A stretch of 64,000 nucleotides of DNA from Myxococcaceae bacterium (GTDB taxonomy: Bacteria; Myxococcota; Myxococcia; Myxococcales; Myxococcaceae). The DNA lies in NCBI GenBank assembly GCA_025459425.1, contig JALOQF010000027.1:20212-84211 (forward strand), written 5' to 3'. This document shows positions 55,859 to 64,000 of the stretch, one piece after another. Under the pieces are notes generated by a model. It ran no database searches. It was not told where the DNA came from and saw only the letters and a program-made list of their open reading frames with translations. How positions within the stretch are numbered: the first letter of the stretch is position 1; the number at the start of each line of letters is the position of its first letter. The position numbers were made by a program, and so were the translations under genes.

Positions 55859-56782
55859 ATGGCGGAGTTCTCGGGAAAGACGGTCGTCATCCTCGGCGCG
55901 ACGGGCGTGGTGGGCTCGGGCGTGGCGAAGGCCTTCCTCGACGCAGGCGCGTTCGTGGTGGCCGTGTCGCGCAGCGCAGCGAAGCTCGAGGAACTCAAGA
56001 AGACGCTGAAGGTCGGCCCCGGAGCTGCCTTCGCGACGGCGGTGGGCGACTTCAAGGACGAGTCGACGACGGGCCGCGCGATGGCCGCCATCGACCAGGC
56101 GCTCGGTGGGCGTGCCATCGACCACGTCGTCTCGTCACAGGGCTTCGTGAAGTTCGGCCCGCCGCCGACGCAGTCGACCGCCGCGCAGCTCACCGACGCG
56201 CTCGACGACGGCCTCGTCATCAACTTCCACGCGGCGCGCGCGCTGCTGCCGGGCATCAAGCAGCGGCCGGCGACCTTCACGATGGTGAGCGGCGGACTCG
56301 CGCACATGCCGCCGCCCGACCCCGCGATGTGGATGGGAACGCTCAAGAACGCGGCGGTGAACGCCTTCACCCTCGGGCTGGCCGCAGAGACCCAGCGCGA
56401 CCTCGTGCGCGTCAACACGCTGTGCATTCACTTCGGCGTGGCGCCCATCGGCGGCTCACAGAACCAGTTCGGTCTGGCCGCGGAGCGAGACACGGTGGGC
56501 CTCGCGCCCGCCTTCCTCGCCCTCGCGCGTGGAAAGCAGAAGGGCCAGGTCATCTGTCTCGGCTCGTGGGGTGACGTCGACGAGTCGGAAGTTCCACTCG
56601 ATGGGGCAACTGGTGCTTGGTCGAGGCTGTCCTTACAGGGCGCGGCAGGGGGCGAGGGGCCGCGTGGCCTCAATCAACCAGGACCGCGAGCCAGACCTTT
56701 CAACGTGCAGGCTCCCACGCGCGTCCGCCTTCACCACGCCGTCGGAGCGGCCGTGGCACGGGGCGGTGGAGCTCCCTGTTGA
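55859..56782 (+). CDS. Short-chain dehydrogenase/reductase with run-on C-terminus
   Basis: A 307-residue SDR from ATG 55859. Cofactor motif VVILGATGVVGSGVAKAFLD (GATGVVG), VVAVSRSAAKLEEL, HVVSSQGFVKFGPP in place of the NNAG strand, and FTMVSGGLAHMPPPD. The usual catalytic Tyr-x-x-x-Lys is not evident: the segment after the Ser reads MWMGTLKNAAVNAF, keeping Lys but with Met/Trp near the Tyr position. The SDR fold ends near ICLGSWGDVDES (about residue 243). The last 60 residues are Pro/Gly/Arg-rich and unlike the family, so the native stop may have been lost. Confidence 0.8.
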   Translation: MAEFSGKTVVILGATGVVGSGVAKAFLDAGAFVVAVSRSAAKLEELKKTLKVGPGAAFATAVGDFKDESTTGRAMAAIDQALGGRAIDHVVSSQGFVKFGPPPTQSTAAQLTDALDDGLVINFHAARALLPGIKQRPATFTMVSGGLAHMPPPDPAMWMGTLKNAAVNAFTLGLAAETQRDLVRVNTLCIHFGVAPIGGSQNQFGLAAERDTVGLAPAFLALARGKQKGQVICLGSWGDVDESEVPLDGATGAWSRLSLQGAAGGEGPRGLNQPGPRARPFNVQAPTRVRLHHAVGAAVARGGGAPC

Positions 56783-56911
56783 GTGCCGGAGCGCACGGCT
56801 CCTCGGACTGGAAGCACAGGGTGTGTATGTGCTTCGCCAAGGCCATCGGCCGACCGGACGCCGGACGCCACGTGGCCTCAGTGTGCAGTCAGCGGCCGCC
56901 CTTCCGCTTCT

Positions 56912-57838
56912 TCACCGCGCGGCAGCGACCTCAGGCGTGACGACGGGCCGCGCGTGCTCCGGGAGCACGGCCACGACCTCGAGGTGTTGTCCCGGCTTCA
57001 CGGTGACCTCGACGGGTCCCTCGAGCGGCAGGTCGACGCCTTCGTGCCGGAGCACGTACCGGGTCTCACGCTCGGCGACGCGCTGGCGGGTGACGACCGG
57101 CTCGTGCGGCTTCACGAAGAGGCCGTCGACGAGCTTGGTGCGCACGACCGCCACCTCGTCGTCCGCGCACGTCATGCCCACCTTCTTCAGCACGTCGGGC
57201 ACGTAGTCGTGCCGGTAGTGCTCCGACAGTTCGCGGAAGAGCACCGGCTGGCGCTCGGGCGTGACGGAGCCGATGGGCATCACCTCGACCTGCGCCCGGC
57301 AGGGCTGCTGCACGGCGGCCGGCGGGGTGAAGTGGACGCGATAGTGGCCGGCTGGGAGCCGTGATGCTTCTTCAATCACCACGCCGCCGTGCAGCGTCCG
57401 CTCGAGGCGCGCCGTGCCGCCCGCAGTGAGGGCGAGCTGCGCGAAGGGCTCCTGCTCGACGACGAAGGTGCCGGCGTCGAACCAGAGGTCGCTCTTGAGG
57501 TCGAGCGAGACGTCCTTCGCGCGCGCGACGAAGTTCTGTGAGAGCCGGTCGAAGTCGAGCTCGATGCGCCGCACCTTCCTCGGTTGGACCCAGGCGCGGA
57601 AGCACGTGTCATTCACCCGCGTGAGCCGCTGGGCCGCGACGCCGTCGAGGCGCACGTCGACGTCCAGCATGAACAGGTCCTTCGCGACGGCGCGCAGGTG
57701 GGGGCCGGGTGTCTTGACGAAGAGTGGCTCGTCGAGGGGGAGCTGCACACACACCTGCACCGCCGCGGGCTTTGGCTCGGCGAGGGCGAGCGACGACACC
57801 GCACACACGGAGGCCAGGAGGAATCGGGAGGAGGCCAT
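56912..57838 (-). CDS. Secreted protein of unknown function
   Basis: A 308-residue protein with a signal peptide (FLLASVCAVSSLALAE). The mature protein is mostly beta: VQVCVQLPLDEPLFVKTPGP, DTCFRAWVQPRKVRRIELDF, LPAGHYRVHFTPPAAVQQPC and VEVTVKPGQHLEVVAVLPEH. Four cysteines are spread over it. No domain recognised; a periplasmic or surface beta-sandwich is likely. It is transcribed in the same direction as the DUF1501 module, which begins 90 bases upstream of it. Confidence 0.75.
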   Translation of the reverse strand: MASSRFLLASVCAVSSLALAEPKPAAVQVCVQLPLDEPLFVKTPGPHLRAVAKDLFMLDVDVRLDGVAAQRLTRVNDTCFRAWVQPRKVRRIELDFDRLSQNFVARAKDVSLDLKSDLWFDAGTFVVEQEPFAQLALTAGGTARLERTLHGGVVIEEASRLPAGHYRVHFTPPAAVQQPCRAQVEVMPIGSVTPERQPVLFRELSEHYRHDYVPDVLKKVGMTCADDEVAVVRTKLVDGLFVKPHEPVVTRQRVAERETRYVLRHEGVDLPLEGPVEVTVKPGQHLEVVAVLPEHARPVVTPEVAAAR

Positions 57839-57929
57839 GCGCGCGTCATCAGCATGGCGCGTGCCCGTCTCGGGGCGGCGGGTTGTGCCGGGTTAGGCCG
57901 ACGGCGGTGGGTCACTGGCGCGCGGTGGG

Positions 57930-59459
57930 TCAGCCCTTGAACGCGCTCGCGTCGGGCAGGCCGCTCCCGGACAGGTCGGCGCCCATCGCCGTCAGCACCC
58001 CCGAGTAGATGTCTGGCTCGTTGCTCACGAACTTCCCCGGCTGGGCCTGGCCCGTGCGCGGGTCGAACCCGTAGGCCATCGTCGTCGCGGCATCGACGCC
58101 ACCCAGCACCGTGTTGCCCTTCACCATCGGCGACATCAGCAAAAAGCCGTTGTTCAGGTCGTGCCCGGTGCCGAACTCCATCGCGTTGTCGGGCCGGCCG
58201 CGCGTGCGCCCGAAGTCCGTCGCCACGTAGAGCATCGTGCGGTCCCACAGGCTCTCGGTGGCGTCGAAGGGCTCGGCCTTCAAGAGCGTCACCAGGCGGT
58301 CGATGATGCCGAGAATGCGGGCCCACATGTACGCCTGGCCGCCGCGGTGGTCGTTGTGGCTGTAGTCGAACGCGAGCGGCGGGTTGGCGATGCCGTTGGG
58401 GCCGCCGACGGTGACGTTGAAGTCGGGCCCGATGGTGACGGCCACCGACACGCGGTGCTTCAGCAGCAGGAAGGCGAGCGCCGCCTGCGCCTCGAACGGG
58501 TCGGTGAAGAACTCGGGGAAGACCTGCCGCAGCCGCGCGCCGTCGGGTGACGACGAGAGGCCGTACTGCGAGAGCGGAATCTGCGGCGGCATGTCGGGAA
58601 TGACGTTCAGCTTCGTGATGAGGTCCTGCACCTCGAGCTTCGCCCCATCGGCCCGCTGCGTGCGCCAGCGGGTGAGCGCGTCGGAGCCTCCGAAGGTGCG
58701 GCCGAACACCGAGCCATCGTCGAGCTCGTTGCGGGCCCGCCGGGCGAGCTCGACGACGTCCCGCGAAGGCGCGCCCCGAATGCCCTTCGCCCCGTCGAGG
58801 CCCAGCGGCCACAGGCTCGGGCCCGTCACCGTCTCGGCGTAGCAGCTCGCCGGCAGGGACCCGTCGGTGCCGCGCTCCGCGAAGCCGCCCACCGCCATGT
58901 TCACGTTGGGCAACGGGAAGCCCTGGCCCCACTGGAGCGCCACCGCTTCCTGCAGCGTGCGCCCCTTCCACGCCGCGTTGCCGGTGATGGCGCGCTTCTG
59001 CGCGATGACGTGGTTCACCGAGGTGCCCGTCGACGTCGCCACCAGCATGTCGTCGCGGTACTTCTGCGCGAAGGCGAGCTGGTTGGTGTTGACGGCGATG
59101 GGAATCGCGCCGAGCCGCGGGCCCATGTACCGCACCGCACGAAACGGGCTGCCCGAGACGGCCTGCACCGCCGAGTCCGGGAAGGTGTTGAGCCGGGCCG
59201 CGTTCGAGCCCGCCTCCGAGGCGCGCACCGCGAGGAAGCTGTCGATGATGCTGGCGCCTCCGGCCGCGGCGATGGTGATGAGGAACCTCGGCTTGCCGTC
59301 GAGCGCGTCACGGCGCACGCCCCGCTCGACGTCTTCTTCCGTGACGAGGGCGTTGCGGCAGCCCGACAACAGCGGCGACAGCGAGGTGCCGGCCGCGGCG
59401 AGAGACAGGGCCTTCAAGGCCTGGCGACGCGAGAGTCTTCCGTTCGAGCGCAGTGACAT
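57930..59459 (-). CDS. Tat-exported DUF1501-type lipoprotein
   Basis: A 509-residue protein. The twin-arginine signal SRRQALKALSLAAAG ends in a lipobox (LLSGC), so it is exported folded and anchored. The body has PRFLITIAAAGGASIIDSFL, MLVATSTGTSVNHV, VSVAVTIGPDFN, FDYSHNDHRGGQAYMW, LYVATDFGRTRG and TGHDLNNGFLL, which match DUF1501/sulfatase-like alkaline-phosphatase-fold proteins (Asp/His metal motifs in FDYSHNDH and ATDFGR). Such proteins travel with DUF1585/cytochrome partners, as here. Function unknown; a surface hydrolase or redox accessory role is plausible. Confidence 0.87.
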   Translation of the reverse strand: MSLRSNGRLSRRQALKALSLAAAGTSLSPLLSGCRNALVTEEDVERGVRRDALDGKPRFLITIAAAGGASIIDSFLAVRASEAGSNAARLNTFPDSAVQAVSGSPFRAVRYMGPRLGAIPIAVNTNQLAFAQKYRDDMLVATSTGTSVNHVIAQKRAITGNAAWKGRTLQEAVALQWGQGFPLPNVNMAVGGFAERGTDGSLPASCYAETVTGPSLWPLGLDGAKGIRGAPSRDVVELARRARNELDDGSVFGRTFGGSDALTRWRTQRADGAKLEVQDLITKLNVIPDMPPQIPLSQYGLSSSPDGARLRQVFPEFFTDPFEAQAALAFLLLKHRVSVAVTIGPDFNVTVGGPNGIANPPLAFDYSHNDHRGGQAYMWARILGIIDRLVTLLKAEPFDATESLWDRTMLYVATDFGRTRGRPDNAMEFGTGHDLNNGFLLMSPMVKGNTVLGGVDAATTMAYGFDPRTGQAQPGKFVSNEPDIYSGVLTAMGADLSGSGLPDASAFKG

Positions 59460-59469
59460 GGAGCTCCCT

Positions 59470-60114
59470 TCAGTAGAAGACCGACTCGGTGGACGAGACG
59501 ACGGCGAAGCACACGGCCTGCATCCACGCGCGGGCGGGCTCGGCCTCGGTGGAAGCGTCGAGCTCCTTCGCGAGCTGCACGTAGCGGCTCACCTCGCGGT
59601 CGTACGGCTCGCGCAAGAGCACCCGGCGCGTCAGCTCTCCAATCACGGCCGGCAGCTCGGCGCCGTCGGCGTTCGCCAGCTTCTTTCCATTGAGCGGCAC
59701 CCCGCGGAACACCACCGCCGTCTGCGGCGTGGCGAGGTCGGCGTCGACGCGGCGGGCGCAAGCCGACAGCGCGATGCGGTCGACCACGAGCGGCGTGGTG
59801 ACGGCGGTGATGCCCGAGGGCTCGTAGAGGCCGGGGCCGTAGGGGTCGACGCCGCCCAGGGCCACGTTGTGCACCTGCCCCGCGCATTGGTACTGGCCCA
59901 GCTCGGTGCACACCTGGTCGGCGCGCAGCTCGAGCGCCGCGGCCACGTCGTTCACCAGCCGCTCCGGGCCCTTGAAGCGCAGGTTGCCGCGGGCCGAGGC
60001 GCCGACGCCGGCGTCGGGGCTCTCCATCACCTGGGGCGGAGGCGGTGGCGCGGGCGGCGCGCAGAAGCACCCCGCCGTCACCACCGAGAGCGTCATGAGC
60101 GCGTTACGGAACAC
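59470..60114 (-). CDS. Lipoprotein of the DUF1501/cytochrome module
   Basis: A 214-residue lipoprotein (MTLSVVTAGCFCAPP, lipobox TAGC). It is helical with four or more Cys (QVCTELGQYQCAGQ, SACARRV, MQAVCFAVVSSTE). The C-terminal part LLREPYDREVSRYVQLAKEL and ARAWMQAVCFAVVSSTESVF resembles the tail of DUF1585/DUF1588-like proteins (WxxxCxxVxxSxEFxF-like pattern). It overlaps the cytochrome gene by 11 bases and lies 10 bases before the DUF1501 gene, forming one operon. Confidence 0.75.
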   Translation of the reverse strand: MFRNALMTLSVVTAGCFCAPPAPPPPPQVMESPDAGVGASARGNLRFKGPERLVNDVAAALELRADQVCTELGQYQCAGQVHNVALGGVDPYGPGLYEPSGITAVTTPLVVDRIALSACARRVDADLATPQTAVVFRGVPLNGKKLANADGAELPAVIGELTRRVLLREPYDREVSRYVQLAKELDASTEAEPARAWMQAVCFAVVSSTESVFY

Positions 60115-61543
60115 CGTAGGCCTCCGTCTTCACGATGTCGTGGAGCAGCTTCTGCACCCGGTACTGGTGGTCGTTCTTGAAGCGCTTCCAGGTGGCGACG
60201 AACTCGGCGTTCTCGTCGGGCTTCGGCGCGTGGCCCACCAGCAGCTTCCAGTAGTCGGTGGTGGTGCTGATGGCGAACGCGTCGGAGTCGGCCGCCACCC
60301 GCGCCCAGCCACGCAAGTCGTCGACGGGCTGGTTGAAGATGACGCCGCGCTCGGGAATCTGCGTGATGCGCGGAGCCTCGTTGCGGAAGCCGAGCTCGAT
60401 GCGGTTGGGCACGTACCGCGTCGCGAACATCTCGGACGAGATGCCGTTGTAGTTGCGCCAGGGGTAGCTCAGCGGGTCGAGCGTGGCGTGGCAGGCCGCG
60501 CATTCCTTCGCGGCCACGCCCTTGGCGTCGTAGTCCTGCGGCTCGTTCGGCACGCTGTACAGGCCTTCCTGCTTGGCGATGTCGAGGCCCAGGTACGCGC
60601 GGTACATCTGCGAGGCGGCGTTGCGGGGCAGCGCGGTGAACATCACGAAGTACGTGAGCGACCAGGCCGTCGTCATGTTGCCGGCGCGGTGCGCGGCGTC
60701 GACCCGCTGCGAGGCAAGGTTCGTCACCTTCGAGTACCGCGTCGGGTTCGTCTGCCGGCGTACGAAGTAGTCGGCGGTGAGAATCTCGCGCGCGTCGCGG
60801 TCGCCCGTCTGCGTCCACGCGAAGAGCGCGTAGTCGTCGTAGTAGTCGGCGAGGGGAATCGCGCCGGGGTCTTCGCCTTCCTTGAGCGAGCCGACGGGGC
60901 GAATCTTCGGGTGCGCCACCTTCCACAGTTGGCCGTTCTTGCCCTGCCAGAACTCGGTGGCGGTGCAGCGGTCGATTTCCGCGTCGAGGAAGGCCTTGCG
61001 GTCGTCGTCCGATGGGCGCGCGGCGAAGGCCTTGAGCTGCGCGAAGGTGGGTGAGGCGCCGCAGAAGTCGAGCAGCACCTTCTTGTACGCGTACTTCAGG
61101 TCGTACCGGCACACCGAGAACTGCGGGTTCTCGTCGCCCTGGCAGGCGCGGTCGAGCGGCTTGCTGCTGGCGTCCGACGGGAGCGTGCCGCGCTGAAGCT
61201 CGACGAGGTTGGTGGCGCCGTCGCCGTCGGTGTCGAGGCCCTCGACGGCGGTGAGCGCGCCGGGCAGCAGCATCGAGAAGTCACCGTCGGACAAGGGCCG
61301 GGGCGCGCCCGGCGCGAGGTTCGCCTCGATGGCCGCGCCGAACCCGTTCCGCTGGGGTGGCGCCACGTGGCAGTAGGCGCAGGACGGCTGCTTGCCCACG
61401 CACTCGGGCGACGTCGGGTACTTCGCGCAGAACACCGAGCCTGCGGGTGGTTTGGCCTGCGCCGCCCCAGCGGCCAGCAGACTGACGACGAGGAGTCTTC
61501 TCAAGCGGTGGCTCCTTGAAGCCGGTTCGTCCGGCCGAGGCAT
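60104..61543 (-). CDS. Secreted c-type cytochrome-like protein (two CXXCH sites)
   Basis: A 479-residue exported protein (signal RRLLVVSLLAAGAAQA). Two heme-c attachment sites are visible: CAYCH (residues 55-59, after KQPS) and CAACH (348-352, in AAKECAACHATLDP). Between are an EF-hand-like DTDGDGATN and a large helical domain (DDYALFAWTQTGDRDAREIL, TAWSLTYFVMFTALPRNAA). CAACHxxxDPLxxxxxNYNG is the DUF1588/DUF1592-type cytochrome arrangement. With the two downstream genes it forms a periplasmic or surface electron-transfer module. ATG 61543 is preferred to a TTG four codons upstream. Confidence 0.85.
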   Translation of the reverse strand: MPRPDEPASRSHRLRRLLVVSLLAAGAAQAKPPAGSVFCAKYPTSPECVGKQPSCAYCHVAPPQRNGFGAAIEANLAPGAPRPLSDGDFSMLLPGALTAVEGLDTDGDGATNLVELQRGTLPSDASSKPLDRACQGDENPQFSVCRYDLKYAYKKVLLDFCGASPTFAQLKAFAARPSDDDRKAFLDAEIDRCTATEFWQGKNGQLWKVAHPKIRPVGSLKEGEDPGAIPLADYYDDYALFAWTQTGDRDAREILTADYFVRRQTNPTRYSKVTNLASQRVDAAHRAGNMTTAWSLTYFVMFTALPRNAASQMYRAYLGLDIAKQEGLYSVPNEPQDYDAKGVAAKECAACHATLDPLSYPWRNYNGISSEMFATRYVPNRIELGFRNEAPRITQIPERGVIFNQPVDDLRGWARVAADSDAFAISTTTDYWKLLVGHAPKPDENAEFVATWKRFKNDHQYRVQKLLHDIVKTEAYGVP

Positions 61544-61621
61544 TCGACACGGCAACCCGCGAAAAGGGAAAGGGTTGCGGCCATCAGTTCCAACCGCCCG
61601 GAATTGCGACGGTCTCTCGAC

Positions 61622-63325
61622 TCAGTCGATGCTGCCGCCATCGACGCGAACGCCGGTGGTGCCGGGCGTGACGCTCTGGCCGAGCCAGCGGAAGGCGTCG
61701 AGCACCACCACGCTGTCGAGAATCGGGTCGCCCACGTCCCAGATGGCGATGCGCAGGTCGAAGCGCTCGCCCGGCAGCACGTTGCCGCGAACGACGAGCT
61801 GCGACGTCGCGCCGCCAGCGAGGCAACCGCCGGGGGTGCTGCGGTCGAACAACGTGCCCGCGAGAATCGACGCGCCTTCCCGACACGAGTCCTGGCTGAC
61901 GTCGGAGTCCCAGCACATGGGCTGCTGCAGCTCGGTCTCGCAGGCCTGGAAGAGCGGCGTGCCGGCGGCGACGTTGATGCCGATGGGCCAGCTGGCGCCC
62001 ATCGAGGTGAACGTCAGCAGGTTCTGGTCGGCCGGTTGCCCCATCGCGCCCGACGACGAGAGGAAGACGACCTGGTCGTTGTAGGCGCTGCACACGAACT
62101 CGGGGTACTCGAGGCTGTAGAAGCGCGCCTGCACCTCGAAGGCGCGCGCGGTGGCCGGGGCCTCGAGCGAGAGCCGCAGCATCACCGAGTCGAACGCACG
62201 CACGTCGGCGCTGCCGGCCTGGCACATCGGCGCCGAGGGCAGCCGGCCGGGACTCTTGAGCGAGCCGTTGCTGGCGTTGAGCCAGTCGTCGAGACACCCC
62301 ATGCCGTTGCAGACGTTGAGCGGCAGGGCCTGACCCGACGCGGTGCCGACGAGGCCCGGCTGGTTCGCGCGCCCGCTCGTCAGCACCAGCAGGCGGCTCC
62401 CGGCCGAGGGGCCCAGCGGGCCCAGGCGCTCCTGAATGCCGATGCCGAGGGGCGGGCTGCCGAAGGGGCTGCCATCGCCGCGCACCACCTCGGCCGAGAC
62501 GAGCCCGACGCAGAGGTCCATCGCGCGCGCGTAGTCACCGGCGTCGGCGGCGTTGCCGAGGGCGAGCCCGTCGTCGCACCCACCGTCGCGGCGCACCACG
62601 TCGACGCGGCCGTCGCAGTCGTCGTCGACGCCGTTGCCCAGCACCTCACGCTCCGCAGGAGAGACGCGGGCCGGCATCGGGCACTGAGCGGTCGTCTCGC
62701 AGCAGTCTCCCGTGAGCACGGTGAAGCCGTCACCGTCGACGTCGGGTGGCGTCGCGCACATTCCGGCGTCACAGCCCTGGGTCGCGCTGCACGTCTGGTT
62801 GCAGCCGCCGCAGTGTTGGCGGCTGGTGCGGGGGTCGATGCAGACGCGGTCGCAGGGCGTGAGCCCGGCCCCGCACACGAGGGTGCACGTGCCCGCGAGG
62901 CAGCTCTCGCCCGGCGCGCAGCGCGTCTGGCACGCGCCACAGTGGAGCGTGCTGTTCTCGAGGTCGAAGCACCCGCCGGCGCAGGCGGTCAGGGACGCAG
63001 CGCACTGGCACGTGCCGCCGAGGCAGGTGCCGTTCTGGCAGCGCGCGCCACAGCGGCCGCAGTTGAAGACGTCGGTCCCGAGGCTGACGCAGCGATTGAA
63101 GCACGAAGACTCGCCCTCGCCACAGGTGACACACGCGCCGTCGAAGCAGACGGCGCCCGAGGCGCAGGCCTGGTTGCACGCGCCGCAGTTCTGCCGGTTG
63201 GTGCGGGGGTCGATGCAGCGGTCTTCGCAGAGCAGCTGCGTGTCGCGGCAGACGAGGGGCTCGCCTGCGTTGCAGCCCGAGCAGCCCGCGAACGCCATCA
63301 AGACGAGCGACGCCAGGGCACGCAT
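61622..63325 (-). CDS. Large Cys-rich lipoprotein with tandem CGxC repeats
   Basis: A 567-residue lipoprotein (MRALASLVLMAFAGCSGCNA, lipobox FAGC). Residues about 20-200 are five tandem Cys-rich units of about 35-40 residues with xNCGACxxxCxxGxxCxxGxC (RQNCGACNQACASG; FNCGRCGARCQNG; LHCGACQTRCAPG; QHCGGCNQTCSATQG). Then come EF-hand-like Asp clusters (DVDGDGFTVLTGDCC; NGVDDDCDGRVD) and a C-terminal beta-sandwich of about 290 residues with a choice-of-anchor-like character (FDSVMLRLSLEAPATARAFE; VFLSSSGAM). It is a surface stalk-and-head protein typical of myxobacteria. Confidence 0.85.
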   Translation of the reverse strand: MRALASLVLMAFAGCSGCNAGEPLVCRDTQLLCEDRCIDPRTNRQNCGACNQACASGAVCFDGACVTCGEGESSCFNRCVSLGTDVFNCGRCGARCQNGTCLGGTCQCAASLTACAGGCFDLENSTLHCGACQTRCAPGESCLAGTCTLVCGAGLTPCDRVCIDPRTSRQHCGGCNQTCSATQGCDAGMCATPPDVDGDGFTVLTGDCCETTAQCPMPARVSPAEREVLGNGVDDDCDGRVDVVRRDGGCDDGLALGNAADAGDYARAMDLCVGLVSAEVVRGDGSPFGSPPLGIGIQERLGPLGPSAGSRLLVLTSGRANQPGLVGTASGQALPLNVCNGMGCLDDWLNASNGSLKSPGRLPSAPMCQAGSADVRAFDSVMLRLSLEAPATARAFEVQARFYSLEYPEFVCSAYNDQVVFLSSSGAMGQPADQNLLTFTSMGASWPIGINVAAGTPLFQACETELQQPMCWDSDVSQDSCREGASILAGTLFDRSTPGGCLAGGATSQLVVRGNVLPGERFDLRIAIWDVGDPILDSVVVLDAFRWLGQSVTPGTTGVRVDGGSID

Positions 63326-63467
63326 CGCGGCGCACTGTTCCACAAGCAGCGGCCCGGGGTCGACCTTCGCGCGAGCGGCGTGGCCAGCGTCGCCTCCCTG
63401 GCGTCGGGCATGCCGCGACTCCCGGAGCGGCGGCGCCTGCGTGGCGGGCCGACGCTTCCGGGGCTCG

Positions 63468-63493
63468 AAGGGGGCGCGACTCGGCCCCCTTTC
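63468..63493 (+). terminator. Hairpin resembling an intrinsic terminator
   Basis: A perfect 8-bp stem AAGGGGGC (63468-63475) and GCCCCCTT (63484-63491) with an 8-base loop, followed by a short T run (TTTC). No intact plus-strand gene precedes it, so it may belong to a lost gene. Apart from it and the metH scrap, 63326-63630 holds no gene. Confidence 0.5.
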
Positions 63494-63565
63494 GTTCGAC
63501 CCGTCACTCGGGGCGAGCGCGCAGCGACGCGGGCCGCGGTGACTGCATCAGTCCAGCCCCCGTCG

Positions 63566-63627
63566 ATTCACGCCCCGTACCTCGAGGCCGGCGCCGACGT
63601 CATCGAGACGAACACCTTCGGCGGCCG
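63566..63627 (+). pseudogene. metH scrap (homocysteine S-methyltransferase domain)
   Basis: About 20 codons read IHAPYLEAGADVIETNTFGG, matching the signature of the homocysteine-binding domain of cobalamin-dependent methionine synthase and betaine-homocysteine methyltransferases (family: IHxAYLxAGADIIETNTFGA). Flanking codons are unrelated and a stop follows at 63644. It is too short to function. Confidence 0.65.
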
Positions 63628-63630
63628 TCG

Positions 63631-64000
63631 TCAGTCCAGCGGGTAGTCGGTGTAGCCCTTCTCACCCGGCGTGTAGAACGTGGCGAAGTCGGGCGGCCGC
63701 AGCGGCGCGTTGGTGCGCAGCTTCGACACCAGCGTCGGGTTCGCGAGGAAGGGCCTGCCGAAGGCGACGAGGTCGGCCCGGCCCGAGCCGAGGGCGGCTT
63801 CTGCGCGCGGCGCGTCGAAGCCACCCGCGAGAATGAAGGGCCCGTGGAAGGCCTCGCGCATGTCGGTGAGCAGGCCCGCGTCGGGCGCAGGAGCGCCCAT
63901 CGCCGAGTGGTCGACGATGTGGACGTAAGCGAGCCCGAGCCCGCGGAGCGCCTTCATCAGCGTGAGGTACACGTCGCGCGTGTGCGGGTCGGTGACGAGC
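63631..64000 (-). CDS. Old Yellow Enzyme-family alkene reductase, C-terminal part (N-terminus outside window)
   Basis: The frame is open to the window edge and gives the last 123 residues of an FMN-dependent OYE barrel: YLTLMKALRGLGLAYVHIVD, PFILAGGFDAPRAEAALGSG, RADLVAFGRPFLANPTLVSK and the tail FYTPGEKGYTDYPLD, which is characteristic of NemA/XenB-type alkene reductases. It reduces activated C=C bonds or nitro compounds with NAD(P)H. FMN phosphate-binding residues are in AGGFD and FGRPFLANP. Confidence 0.93.
   Translation of the reverse strand, partial: LVTDPHTRDVYLTLMKALRGLGLAYVHIVDHSAMGAPAPDAGLLTDMREAFHGPFILAGGFDAPRAEAALGSGRADLVAFGRPFLANPTLVSKLRTNAPLRPPDFATFYTPGEKGYTDYPLD

Overview
The window is high-GC DNA with GC-rich codon use throughout. 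The gene content points to a myxobacterium (Myxococcota). Indicators are an AgmX/PglI C-terminal-domain protein, many short lipoproteins with Asp/Ala/Gly-rich linkers after the lipobox, a GHL10 (DUF187) family-10 glycosyl hydrolase, a sigma factor between a secreted protein and a membrane regulator, a soluble PAS-rich chemoreceptor operon, DUF1501 plus c-type cytochrome surface modules, and a collagen-like lipoprotein. No rRNA, tRNA, CRISPR array or insertion sequence was recognised.

Layout. 1-6.5 kb: the end of a serpin, a fatty acid desaturase facing it, a triple-repeat lipoprotein, a B12-binding radical SAM protein of the BchE type, and a secreted CocE/NonD hydrolase. 6.5-10.6 kb: two remnants of housekeeping-type genes (ketopantoate reductase and E1-alpha dehydrogenase), then a large annexin-repeat protein with a C-terminal ADP-ribosyltransferase domain, coupled to a small downstream gene. 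10.6-17.8 kb: small metabolic and stress genes (qorR/qorB-like pair, VOC, methyltransferase, cupin) mixed with broken genes (a lipoprotein, ohr, a LysR tail). 17.9-31.3 kb: a papain-like lipoprotein, a Suv3-type RNA helicase, a GMC oxidoreductase, a sigma/anti-sigma operon and several surface lipoproteins. 31.2-40 kb: a complete-looking chemotaxis operon (cheY, cheA, cheW, MCP, cheR, cheB, plus STAS and an MCP-like protein) in which cheA is disrupted inside its HPt domain. 40-52.9 kb: small lipoproteins, a TonB receptor followed by an Ig-like lipoprotein, an ankyrin protein, a copper-storage protein and membrane proteins. 52.9-55.9 kb: a lower-GC island with a decayed nadC, an AAA ATPase plus nuclease-like pair (candidate defence system) and an unusual 21-bp-periodic array. 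55.9-64 kb: an SDR, a DUF1501/cytochrome surface module, a Cys-rich lipoprotein, a metH scrap and the end of an Old Yellow Enzyme gene.

Two themes stand out. First, candidate conflict systems: the annexin-ADP-ribosyltransferase protein with its coupled partner, and the ATPase/nuclease pair beside the phased array. Second, an unusual density of short or internally deleted pieces of otherwise conserved genes (panE-like, E1-alpha, ohr, cheA HPt, nadC, metH, LysR, a nucleotidyltransferase). This is either real gene decay of redundant copies or a deletion-prone assembly. It should be settled before any physiology is inferred, especially for cheA.
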